DNA of 64,000 nucleotides, taken from contig CBDCCV010000001.1 of the NCBI GenBank assembly GCA_965215025.1, positions 1,798,001-1,862,000 of the forward strand, written 5' to 3'. The notes beneath the pieces are model-generated. The model was not told the origin of the DNA and ran no database searches. It saw only the letters and a program-made list of their open reading frames with translations. Position 1 is the first letter of the stretch. Every line of letters starts with the position of its first letter. Source of the stretch: CBDCCV01 sp965215025 (GTDB lineage Bacteria; Bacteroidota; Rhodothermia; Rhodothermales; Salinibacteraceae). The position numbers and the translations under genes are program-made. This document shows, one piece after another, positions 55,383-63,059 of the stretch.

Positions 55383-57209
55383 GTGCCGCCGTACCCCACG
55401 CCCAGCGAATACCAAGAGGCTATCCAGTTCCCCGAGACGGCCTTCGCCGATGCGGAGCTGCAGGCGGCCACGCCGCGCGAAAACGCCCTCGGCCTGCCGC
55501 AGCCTGTCACGGGCGCCTTTGCCGCCGTCTTCCCCATGCGCGCGCGCTCGGGGCGCCTCCTCGCGGCCAAGTGCTTCCTCGCCGGCGTCGAGGACCAGCC
55601 GCGCCGCTACCGCGCCATCGCCCGGCACCTCGAAAAAGAGGGCTGGCCCTACGCCGTCCCCTTCGCGTACCAGAGGGAAGGCGTCCAGGTGGGCGGAGAG
55701 GAATTTCCGCTCTTGAAGATGGAGTGGGTCGAAGGCGTGCCGCTGAGCCGTTACGTCGAGGCGCGCCTGGAGGAGCCGGAGGCGCTGCGCCGCCTGGCCG
55801 AGGCCTGGGCCAAGATGCTCGAAAGGCTCGACGCCGCCGGTATCGCGCACGGGGACCTTCAGCACGGCAACGTCCTCGTCTCCGAAGAGGCGGACGGCGC
55901 GCCGCGCCTCACCCTCGTGGACTACGACACGATGTTCGTCCCGGCGCTCAAAGGACGCACGAGCGCCGAGGTGGGCCACCGCAACTTCCAGCACCCGGAC
56001 CGCACCGAGCGCGACTTCGGCCCGCACCTGGACCGCTTCGCCGGGCTGGTCGTGGGCGTGGCGCTCGAAGCCCTTCGGCTGCGCCCCGATCTCTGGAGGA
56101 AGTACGACACGGGCGAAAACCTCCTCTTCCGCGCCGCCGACTTCTACGACCCCGCCGCCTCGCCGCTCTTTGCCGAGCTGGAGGAGATCGAAGCGCTTGC
56201 CGGCCCGGCCCAAGCGCTGCGCACGGCCTGCTACCTCGAACCCGCCGCCGTCCCGAAGTGGGACGACGTGCGCGCCGGCGAGGCGCCGGCCCGCCGCCCC
56301 CCCAACCAAGCGGTCCGGCAGCGAAGACGCGCACGCTCGGCCGAGCGGGGGGCGTTTGCGCGGTGGTTTCTGCCCGGCGTGGCGGCGGCGCTGGCGGGCG
56401 CGGCAGCGCTTTGGGCGGCCGGATGGTGGCTCGGCGCGCTCGTGTGGCTGGCCCTCAGCGTGACGGCGCTGGCGGGGGCTGGCGCGCATTTCTACCGTCG
56501 GCAGCCTGTGGTGCGCCGCCGCCGGCGCTTGCGGCAGGAGGCGGACTACTTCGCGCAGGTCATCGAGAACCTGGAGCGGCAGATCGCCTCGCTCGAGGCG
56601 CAACGGCAGGGCGTGCGCGCCACGGTGGATGAGCGCCGCGCCGCCCGCCTCGATGAGCTGCGCGAGGAGGCGCTCTACGACCGGCTCAAGTACCACTTCA
56701 TCGGCGAGGTGGGGACCGTCGAGGGGCTGTCGCACAAGACGGTGGTGCGGCTCAAGGCCTCGGGCATCCGCACGGCGCATCAAGCGACGCCGGAGCGTTT
56801 GCGCGGCATCCGCCAGATGGGAGAAGCGAGCAAGGCGCGCGTGGCGCTCTGGCGCGCCGCCCTCGTGTCTGAATACGAGGGCGATCTTCCAAAAGAGCTG
56901 ACGCCCGCCGAGGACCGCCGCGTGCGCCGCTACGTGGCCCACCGCATCGAAAGCCTGGACGCCGAGGTCCAGCGTGCCCGCGAGAAGATCGCCGTGCAAA
57001 AGATGGAGCGCGCCGAGGCAGAGAGACGCCTTGGCTCGCTCCCGGCGCTCTCGCCTGCGCGGTACCTGCGCTACCTTATACGCCTCGCTACGCTCCCGTC
57101 GCCAGAGGCCGCGCCGACGCCAAGCGCGAAGCCGCCGCAAGCTCCACCCGCGCCTACGCCGCAGTCCATACCCGAAAACGACGAGGCGCCCTGGTGGCGG
57201 CAAGGCTAA
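55383..57209 (+). CDS. Protein kinase-like and helix-hairpin-helix protein (COG4248)
   Basis: This 608-residue protein starts at a GTG and matches the COG4248/YegI plan. The kinase-like domain covers about residues 1-290: ATP-binding AAVFPMRARSGRLLAAKCF, hinge LLKMEWVEG, catalytic HGDLQHGNVLV, metal-binding VDYDTMFVPAL and GHRNFQHPDR. Two membrane helices follow (about 325-370), then a coiled-coil (EADYFAQVIENLERQIASLE). A helix-hairpin-helix region lies around 440-490 (VEGLSHKTVVRLKASGI, then ATPERLRGIRQMGEASKARV), and a Pro-rich tail ends the protein. HGD with N replaces HRD, as in eukaryotic-like and aminoglycoside-type kinases. In other genomes this family joins TerY/PP2C genes in a triad; neither is adjacent. 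Confidence 0.87.
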   Translation: MPPYPTPSEYQEAIQFPETAFADAELQAATPRENALGLPQPVTGAFAAVFPMRARSGRLLAAKCFLAGVEDQPRRYRAIARHLEKEGWPYAVPFAYQREGVQVGGEEFPLLKMEWVEGVPLSRYVEARLEEPEALRRLAEAWAKMLERLDAAGIAHGDLQHGNVLVSEEADGAPRLTLVDYDTMFVPALKGRTSAEVGHRNFQHPDRTERDFGPHLDRFAGLVVGVALEALRLRPDLWRKYDTGENLLFRAADFYDPAASPLFAELEEIEALAGPAQALRTACYLEPAAVPKWDDVRAGEAPARRPPNQAVRQRRRARSAERGAFARWFLPGVAAALAGAAALWAAGWWLGALVWLALSVTALAGAGAHFYRRQPVVRRRRRLRQEADYFAQVIENLERQIASLEAQRQGVRATVDERRAARLDELREEALYDRLKYHFIGEVGTVEGLSHKTVVRLKASGIRTAHQATPERLRGIRQMGEASKARVALWRAALVSEYEGDLPKELTPAEDRRVRRYVAHRIESLDAEVQRAREKIAVQKMERAEAERRLGSLPALSPARYLRYLIRLATLPSPEAAPTPSAKPPQAPPAPTPQSIPENDEAPWWRQG

Positions 57210-57322
57210 GAAAATGTAGCGGGGCAACGCGGCGGCATGGAGTATGGTAGCCGTCTCGTGTCCGCCGGCTGAGAACGCCTCGGACGCTGTTCGCAACAGG
57301 CGGCTTCTCACCGAGCGATTTC

Positions 57323-57862
57323 TCACCGAAGCGTGTCCGGCTGAGGACGCTCAAGGACGGCCGGAAGAAGGTAAAGGACCCCGTTGCGTGCCTCGATCTC
57401 TTCCAGCACGGTGTGGTTTTCCACGTAAGCCTGCGCCGGCGTGCGGCGGAGGGTGAGCGGCTCGCCTTGAAGGGTGCTCACGCGCAGCGAACCCGCTACA
57501 CTGGCGGAGCGGACCCGTCCGCGCATGATGTGGTAGCGCAGCAGCGCGCGGAAGGCCTCGGGGCGCCTCTGGAGCAGCGTGTCCAGGGCGGGGCGGCGGC
57601 GGAAGGCCGCGTCCGTAGGGGCGAAGAGCGTGTAGGGGCCGTCCTGCTGCAGCGTCTCGGCCATGCCCGTAGCGCGGAGCGCCTGCGTAAGAACCGAGAG
57701 CCGCTCCTCACGCTCAGCCAGGCGCAGCAAGGCGTGCGCGCGGGTGTCGGTGCTGTCCACGGCGGGCACCTCAGAGCGGGAGGCGGGCGCGCGGCACGCC
57801 GGCAGCCAGAGCGCCGCCGCAATGAGGACGGCCAGCGCAAGCAGAAAAGAGCGCGGCACCAC
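57323..57862 (-). CDS. Fasciclin-domain lipoprotein
   Basis: This 179-residue lipoprotein starts at GTG, with a lipobox LWLPAC (Cys23). The rest is one FAS1 domain: LSVLTQALRATGMAETLQQ, the H1 motif GPYTLFAPTDAAFRRRP, the central LLRYHIMRGRV and the end NGVLYLLPAVL in place of the usual NGVIHVID. FAS1 domains mediate adhesion or binding at the cell surface. It starts 10 bp after the msrA stop on the same strand, so the two are probably one transcript. Confidence 0.88.
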   Translation of the reverse strand: MVPRSFLLALAVLIAAALWLPACRAPASRSEVPAVDSTDTRAHALLRLAEREERLSVLTQALRATGMAETLQQDGPYTLFAPTDAAFRRRPALDTLLQRRPEAFRALLRYHIMRGRVRSASVAGSLRVSTLQGEPLTLRRTPAQAYVENHTVLEEIEARNGVLYLLPAVLERPQPDTLR

Positions 57863-57872
57863 GGGCGCAGGT

Positions 57873-58409
<537 letters not shown>

Positions 58410-58485
58410 AACGCTTAAACGGGTTTCAGCCTTGATGCGGAAAACGACGAGGATGAGAACGGGCCAGACGCGAGCCGCCGGTGGA

Positions 58486-58665
58486 ATGGCATGTGCACGC
58501 GAAACCAAAAGAACCAAAAGAAAACGCCCTTTCTGTTTCCAGGAAGAGCGCTTTCTCGTAATCTCTTTTTGCTCCCTGGATAAGATCCTCTTGGAACTTG
58601 GTTCCCTGAGCATCCAGCGCCGGCTTGCCCTGCTGCACCGCCTCCGCAGCGTCATCTCGTTCTGA
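58486..58665 (+). CDS. Possible small protein before a terminator
   Basis: A 59-codon frame (basic start with TKRTKRKRPFCFQEER, then hydrophobic LVISFCSLDKILLELG and RRLALLHRLRSVISF) ends 12 bp before a strong plus-strand terminator. The terminator implies a transcript here. No family is recognised and no ribosome-binding site stands out. A small RNA ending at the same terminator is an alternative. Confidence 0.3.
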   Translation: MACARETKRTKRKRPFCFQEERFLVISFCSLDKILLELGSLSIQRRLALLHRLRSVISF

Positions 58666-58677
58666 ACCCACATAGAA

Positions 58678-58717
58678 AGGCTCTCCTCGGCTGGCACCGG
58701 GGAGAGCCTGGCTTTTT
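58678..58717 (+). terminator. Intrinsic terminator at the island edge
   Basis: Perfect arms AGGCTCTCC (58678-58686) and GGAGAGCCT (58701-58709) are followed by GGC and TTTTT (58713-58717). No upstream plus-strand gene of normal size exists to explain it. Confidence 0.88.
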
Positions 58718-58807
58718 ACAGCCCGCCAGCGTAGAGGGCACCACCCCTCCGCACCAGCTTTTGGCCTCTGTCTCTTTTTCCGTGGAAGGATATGCGAAAA
58801 GAGACCA

Positions 58808-59863
58808 TTGATTTCTACACACGACGCGCCCGCTGTTTCCGAAGAGAGCACGCCGCGCGAAAACACGATACCATTTTCCGAGCGCCGGCACAACGCATTT
58901 CTGGCGCAAAGCCGGTCCGCCATCGGCCCCGAGGGGTTCCTCCCCTACCTTACAGAGCGGAGGGAGCATTGGCCTAAAGCCAGCGGCTTCGGCGCGGGCC
59001 AGCCCAAGAAGAAGAACGCTTACCACCGCGAGCGTCATGCCACGCGCGGCTGTGAAGCCTTGAGGCCCGGCGCCGTGCCGAGCCGCTCGCGCGAACACGT
59101 CAACCGCAACCTCGACGCGCTCCGCTTCGCTCCGTGCCAGAACGCGCTCAGGAAGCCGCCCCCCGAGGACCCGCGCCAGAAGCGCGTCCTGAACCGGGAG
59201 CATCGCCACCCGGTGACGAAAAAGAAGGTGGGCCGCTTCGAGTGGACGACGCCCACGCGCTGGCGCTCGGAGTTGATGGGCGTCCTGCCCGAGTGGGTGA
59301 TTACGACGAACATGCTCCTGTCCTCGCAGAAGGTGCTCCTGGCCTTCCTCTACCGCTGCATCGACCGCTACGAGCTGCACACGAACGGGCAGTTCATCGT
59401 GCGCGGCGTCACGCAGTCGTTCATTGGCCATCACCTTGGCCTCACGCCGGGGCACATCTCGAAGCTCGCGCGCGACCTGGAGCGCAAGGGTTTCTTGGAG
59501 CGGCGCCGGCCCGACTTCGCCGCGCCGCTCGTCTACTACCTCGCCCGCTACGAGAACAGCGCCTGGACCTACCCGGCGCTCTCGCGCTTCTCCGGCCGCG
59601 CGCGCCTCTCGCGCATCCACGGCCCGCACGAGGAGATCGACTGGGAGAAGGCCGTGGGCGGCTGGCTCCCGCGCCGGAAGAAGGGATGGTGGAGGCGTCG
59701 GAAGAAGTCGGAGAAGGACGAGGCCGAGGAAAAGCTCGAGCGCGACCGCCAGCGCCAGCGCACATCGGAAACCGGGCTGCATTCCGCAGGCGACCTCTTC
59801 GGCGCGGCGCCGCCGAGAGATCCGCCGGAGAAGCCGCCCGACCGGGGCGGCGGGTGTGGATAA
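58808..59863 (+). CDS. Winged-helix protein, possible replication initiator or regulator
   Basis: This frame of 351 residues starts at a TTG; the true start is uncertain. The centre (about residues 165-260) reads as a winged helix: SQKVLLAFLYRCIDRYELHT, GVTQSFIGHHLGLTPGHISK as recognition helix, LARDLERKGFLERRRPDF as wing. Basic stretches lie before (HPVTKKKVGRF) and after (RRKKGWWRRRKKSEKDEAEE). Such proteins occur in plasmids and phages as replication initiators or regulators, but no specific family is recognised. Its stop codon forms the end of a perfect DnaA box. It opens the accessory region. Confidence 0.65.
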   Translation: MISTHDAPAVSEESTPRENTIPFSERRHNAFLAQSRSAIGPEGFLPYLTERREHWPKASGFGAGQPKKKNAYHRERHATRGCEALRPGAVPSRSREHVNRNLDALRFAPCQNALRKPPPEDPRQKRVLNREHRHPVTKKKVGRFEWTTPTRWRSELMGVLPEWVITTNMLLSSQKVLLAFLYRCIDRYELHTNGQFIVRGVTQSFIGHHLGLTPGHISKLARDLERKGFLERRRPDFAAPLVYYLARYENSAWTYPALSRFSGRARLSRIHGPHEEIDWEKAVGGWLPRRKKGWWRRRKKSEKDEAEEKLERDRQRQRTSETGLHSAGDLFGAAPPRDPPEKPPDRGGGCG

Positions 59864-59986
59864 CTCCCCGATCCGCCCTCAGTGCGCGCGTTGCCGTTTT
59901 GCATGGAGGCAGAGTCCTTCTATTAGTAAACAGGAACTCTGTACTCGGGCGCTTCGCACCGCACGAAACCGGCAAATTGTGGACAA
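59855..59986. promoter_or_regulatory. DnaA-box pair with hairpin, possible origin
   Basis: TGTGGATAA (59855-59863) is the exact complement of the DnaA consensus TTATCCACA. TGTGGACAA (59978-59986) is a one-mismatch copy in the same orientation. Between them lies an imperfect hairpin, CAGAGTCCT (59910-59918) with AGGAACTCTG (59932-59941), around an AT-rich TTCTATTAGTAAA loop. Placed after a winged-helix gene, this could be a plasmid-type origin. Confidence 0.45.
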
Positions 59987-60032
59987 CTGCCCCCCTGTTC
60001 CGACTCGAAGGACGGACTAAAGGCAGTACAGG

Positions 60033-60236
60033 ATGAGAGTTTGCGCTCCCGCGCGGCCTCTCGCTGGGAAAGCTACGCCGTGCCCACATCCAGGCGAAGC
60101 CTCCGGCGGTGCCGGCGTCGGGCCGGAGAATGAGCACCTTCTGGCCGCGGCGGCCGGGCCGGTGGGGAAGGGTACAGGGCGCGCGGGGCGGGGCGCCAGC
60201 ATCAACGATGAACCCACAGACAAAGCAAGCCCATGA
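60033..60236 (+). CDS. Doubtful small ORF coupled to next gene
   Basis: A 67-codon frame, rich in Gly, Ala and Pro (PHPGEASGGAGVGPENEHLL), ends DKASP with its stop overlapping the next ATG by four bases. The same junction (CAAGCCCATGAG) recurs at the next gene boundary (60652-60663). That supports translation, but the composition alone is not protein-like. Confidence 0.25.
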   Translation: MRVCAPARPLAGKATPCPHPGEASGGAGVGPENEHLLAAAAGPVGKGTGRAGRGASINDEPTDKASP

Positions 60237-60661
60237 GTGAGACCATGACCTGGTGGAAGGTGCGCTTCGACTTCAGAGGCGAGCACAAAGAGTGCGGCGC
60301 CTGCGGCGATACCTTCGCCCAGGTTTGGCAGGCCGTGAAGCGAGACTACGGCCCCGACGCCGCGCTGCTGTGGGCACGCACGCCGGGCGAGCCGTCGCAA
60401 GGGGCGCTCTTCCGCTACCCCTTCGCCTTTTTCACCGACGCGGACAACGAGCACTTCTGGCCCGAGGAGCCGTGCAGCCGCTGCTTCGAGCCGGTATCCG
60501 AGGAGGCCCCGCTGATGCTCTTCCGCGAGGTGAAAAGGTACGACCCCCTCGGGAGCAAGAGGGTCGAGGTGGCGCGCTTTCATTGGACCTGCGCCGAGCG
60601 CCTCGGCATTCTCGACCGAAGACTAACGATCCCCTCAATCGATAAGGAAACAAGCCCATGA
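60233..60661 (+). CDS. Small protein with two CxxC pairs
   Basis: This 142-residue protein has CGAC (near residue 22) and CSRC (near residue 82) pairs plus a further Cys and His in FHWTCAERLG, suggesting a zinc-ribbon-like or split zinc site. It opens TWWKVRFDFRGEHKECGACG, followed by AQVWQAVKRDYGPDAALLW. No family is recognised. It shares four bases with the next gene (ATGA at 60658), so the genes are translationally coupled. There is no signal peptide. It is probably a cytoplasmic accessory protein of the element. Confidence 0.6.
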   Translation: MSETMTWWKVRFDFRGEHKECGACGDTFAQVWQAVKRDYGPDAALLWARTPGEPSQGALFRYPFAFFTDADNEHFWPEEPCSRCFEPVSEEAPLMLFREVKRYDPLGSKRVEVARFHWTCAERLGILDRRLTIPSIDKETSP

Positions 60662-60945
60662 GCGAACCCAGAATGCGCTACCGCTACGGCAAGACCGACG
60701 GCCTGGAAGGCCTGCCGGACGAGATCGAAGAGGGCGTCCGCCGCTTCCTCAAGGACATGGGAGCGCTCGGCGTGGCCGCCGGCATCACCGTTCGGATCAC
60801 CGATGCCGAAGGGCGCAACGTCGGCACCCTCTTCGGTTGCACAGAGGCGTACCGCGATGGGGCCTACCGCTACTTCGACGCCTCTGCAGATAGGCGCAGC
60901 TTCGGCCGCACTGACGCTAACGACAAAAACGACCTGGACCAATGA
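60658..60945 (+). CDS. Small hypothetical protein of coupled operon
   Basis: This 95-residue protein opens MRYRYGKTDGLEGLPDEIEE, then RRFLKDMGALGVAAGITVRI and a strand-rich end (TDAEGRNVGTLFGCTEAYRD). It looks like a small alpha/beta fold without metal motifs, signal peptide or membrane helix. No family is recognised. Both ends overlap neighbouring genes by the ATGA arrangement (60658 and 60942), which supports it as translated. Confidence 0.6.
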   Translation: MSEPRMRYRYGKTDGLEGLPDEIEEGVRRFLKDMGALGVAAGITVRITDAEGRNVGTLFGCTEAYRDGAYRYFDASADRRSFGRTDANDKNDLDQ

Positions 60946-61583
60946 CCCGAAAGAGAAAGAAGTTTGAGAGCGTCAGCGCCTACCCGCTCGACTGGCCGAC
61001 CGGCTATCCACGCGCGAAGAAGCGCAAGAGGAGCCTATTCAAGACCTCGCTCGCCGACGCGCGCGATGGGCTGCTCGAAGAGCTGCGGCTGATGCGGGCC
61101 AAGAACGTCGTCATCTCCACGAACGTCCAGACCTATGAGAAGAAGGGGAAGCAGGTGCCGTACTCCGGCCAGGCCACGCCTTCCGACCCCGGCGCTGCGG
61201 TCTACTTCGAGTGGAAAAAGGAGAGTTACGTGCTGGCGTGCGACAGGTGGAAAACGGTCGATGACAACATGCAGGCGCTCCGGAAGACGGTCGAGGCGCT
61301 GCGCGGGCTGGAGCGCTGGGGCGTGAGCGACATGCTGCGGCGGACGGTCTCAGGCTTCAAGCGCCTGCCGGAAGCCGGCTCCGGGCGGCCGTGGTGGGCG
61401 GAGCTGGGCCTCGGCCCGTCCGCGTCGAAGGGCGAGATCCAGCAGGCGTTCCGCCGGCGCGCGGCCAACGCGCACCCCGACGCCGGCGGCGACCTCGGCG
61501 ACTGGCACCGGCTCCAGGAGGCGCGGCGGCAGGGCCTCGCCGCTCGCTCAGGACGGGATCACACCCCCGGCACGCCTGCCTGA
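60942..61583 (+). CDS. Protein with C-terminal J-domain
   Basis: The first 140 residues or so of this 213-residue protein are of unknown type: FESVSAYPLDWPTGYPRAKK, then RDGLLEELRLMRAKNVVIST and a strand YFEWKKESYVLACDRWKTV. The last 60 residues form a J-domain: PWWAELGLGPSASKGEIQQA, then FRRRAANAHPDAGG with the HPD motif, and a final helix DWHRLQEARRQGLA. J-domains recruit Hsp70 (DnaK), and C-terminal placement is seen in some phage and plasmid replication proteins. It is the last gene of the ATGA-coupled group. This is the clearest functional clue in the accessory operon. Confidence 0.75.
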   Translation: MTRKRKKFESVSAYPLDWPTGYPRAKKRKRSLFKTSLADARDGLLEELRLMRAKNVVISTNVQTYEKKGKQVPYSGQATPSDPGAAVYFEWKKESYVLACDRWKTVDDNMQALRKTVEALRGLERWGVSDMLRRTVSGFKRLPEAGSGRPWWAELGLGPSASKGEIQQAFRRRAANAHPDAGGDLGDWHRLQEARRQGLAARSGRDHTPGTPA

Positions 61584-61681
61584 GCCAGGCGAAACTTCCG
61601 CGTGGGCATGAGGCTTGCGTTTCTTGAGCAGCGGAGGGGGAAAGCGTCCTGGCAGCGCGATCATGCCAACCTGTTCGGGTC

Positions 61682-61740
61682 GAAAATGGGTAGTTAATAT
61701 ACCATTTCCACCGTTCGCGGTGTAGTTGCTACCTTTTTTT
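61682..61740 (+). promoter_or_regulatory. Palindromic promoter and structured leader
   Basis: GAAAATGG (61682-61689) and CCATTTC (61702-61708) form an inverted pair around the AT-rich GTAGTTAATATA. Directly after come CACCG-TTCG-CGGTG (61709-61722), GTAG-TTG-CTAC (61722-61732) and seven T (61734-61740). This could be an operator followed by an attenuator or terminator ahead of the gene at 61811. Confidence 0.5.
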
Positions 61741-61810
61741 CGGCCAGATGGGCGGCTGCCCGTGCCGGGAACCCGACCCCCACATCCCCCCTCAGCAGTC
61801 ATCTGTTCCG

Positions 61811-62203
61811 ATGCATACCGAATCCCTCCCCCAGGAAGTCTCCGCGAACGCTGCCAACTGCATCGAGGTCATCAAGACCTTCGACGGCATCCTCCCGCCT
61901 GAGCTGGACAACCTCGTCCCGCTCCACGACGTGCGCCGCTGGTACTGCGAGGCGTTTAAGTACAGCGAAGACACCTTTAAGCGCACGCACCTCAAGGAGA
62001 TCGACCAGAACTATTTCAGGTCGTATTTCGGCGTGCGCCCGCGCCGCGACGGCGAGACGGGCGAGGTGCGCCACCGGCCCTCGACCGATCTCTTCTACCA
62101 GAGCCGCGTGGTGTGGTGGCTCATCGAGCGCAAGAAGCGCCCGGCCGTCTCGCGCTACCAGACCTCTCCGACGGCCCGCCCCGACCCCGACGACTACCGA
62201 TGA
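61811..62203 (+). CDS. Hypothetical protein of accessory region
   Basis: This 130-residue protein contains NCIEVIKTFDGILPPELDNL, then HDVRRWYCEAFKYSEDTFKR and YFRSYFGVRPRRDGETGEVR, with VVWWLIERKKRPAV near the end. It is basic and helix-rich, fits a nucleic-acid-binding protein in composition, and has no recognised domain. The ATG at 61811 follows a structured leader (61682-61740). Its stop overlaps the next ATG by four bases. Confidence 0.6.
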   Translation: MHTESLPQEVSANAANCIEVIKTFDGILPPELDNLVPLHDVRRWYCEAFKYSEDTFKRTHLKEIDQNYFRSYFGVRPRRDGETGEVRHRPSTDLFYQSRVVWWLIERKKRPAVSRYQTSPTARPDPDDYR

Positions 62204-62388
62204 AGGGTGCCGCGATGACGACGAGCGAGCGCACCGAACTGCTGGGTCACCTCTTCGTGATGCAGAAGAAACTGCACGCCGGATGGAAGACTTTGCTCGC
62301 GGCGGGGCATTACGAGGCGGCAGACGCCCTCACTGAGGCCCATCGCCTCATCAACCGCGCCATCGCCTCGCTGAGCGATCACTCCTGA
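62200..62388 (+). CDS. Small helical protein
   Basis: This 62-residue protein appears fully helical (SERTELLGHLFVMQKKLHAG, GHYEAADALTEAHRLINRAI). It starts by an ATGA overlap with the preceding gene, which supports translation. A strong terminator lies 24 bp after its stop, closing the transcript. No family is recognised; coiled small proteins of this sort often act as dimeric adaptors. Confidence 0.6.
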   Translation: MKGAAMTTSERTELLGHLFVMQKKLHAGWKTLLAAGHYEAADALTEAHRLINRAIASLSDHS

Positions 62389-62412
62389 TCTGATTTCGGC
62401 GCGCACGCACAG

Positions 62413-62446
62413 GCGGCCATCCCCTTCGGCGGGGGTGGCCGCTTTT
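62413..62446 (+). terminator. Strong intrinsic terminator closing the operon
   Basis: GCGGCCATCCCC (62413-62424) pairs with GGGGGTGGCCGC (62431-62442) around a TTCGGC loop and is followed by TTTTCGTTT. Confidence 0.93.
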
Positions 62447-62704
62447 CGTTTGCCTTCGTATGCCGATAGGCTTCGCCTCGAACGGCCTGTCCAGGCCAGC
62501 TAGCTGACGTTGCTAATCGGCGATTTTTCCGCAGGCCGTCTCATTAGCCTTCTGCAGCAAAGCTGGCACGATCCAGAGAAGCCCGTAGAGCGCCCAAGTT
62601 GCTTCCGGACGGGTGTTCACCCGGAAAAGCGAGCGAGAGCGGGTCGGAAGCGTCTATCTCCTACGAATGCGTCTACATAGCTCGCAACGAGAGGCAGAGC
62701 GGGT

Positions 62705-62927
62705 TCAGGAAACGTCGGGAAGTGCACCGAGGCTTCGTCTGGGGGCGGGAGGTGCCAGGAGGGGCAGAGCGCGCAGCCAGGAAGAGCACAGAGGCGCCAG
62801 GAAGCGCGAGGAGGCGTCAGGAGGAGCCGTACGGCGCCGAGCGCGGCGCAAGGCCGTGCAGGAGGTGTCAGCAGGTTTCAAGCGCCTTCACGAAGCGTCA
62901 GGAGGTGTAGCGTGCGATGCAGGCGGG
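62705..62927 (+). repeat. Degenerate 10-bp tandem repeat array in helical phase
   Basis: From 62705 to 62907 the sequence divides into 20 units of exactly 10 bp with consensus YCAGGAGGYG, with only two phase shifts (two bases at 62775-62776, one at 62857). Good copies start at 62705, 62715, 62745, 62755, 62777, 62797, 62807, 62817, 62858, 62888 and 62898. A further copy in phase is at 62918. Open frames across it have no family character, and a 10-bp period is not coding. From 62447 to here no gene is visible. Confidence 0.75.
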
Positions 62928-63059
62928 TTATCCGTGCTGCGTGAGGGAAACGGCGGTCGTATGCGGGCAGTGCGCTCTAACTGGCGGCGGCGCGCATGGA
63001 ATTGGCTCCTCTGAGCGCTCCCGTGCAGGCCTCGCCTTTGGACACCTCTTCCGGCTCCT

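Noticed and set aside
62599..62910. Arg/Glu-rich plus-strand frames across the 10-bp array
   Set aside because: Two frames are open at once and both merely translate the purine-rich repeat; a 10-bp period does not fit coding sequence.
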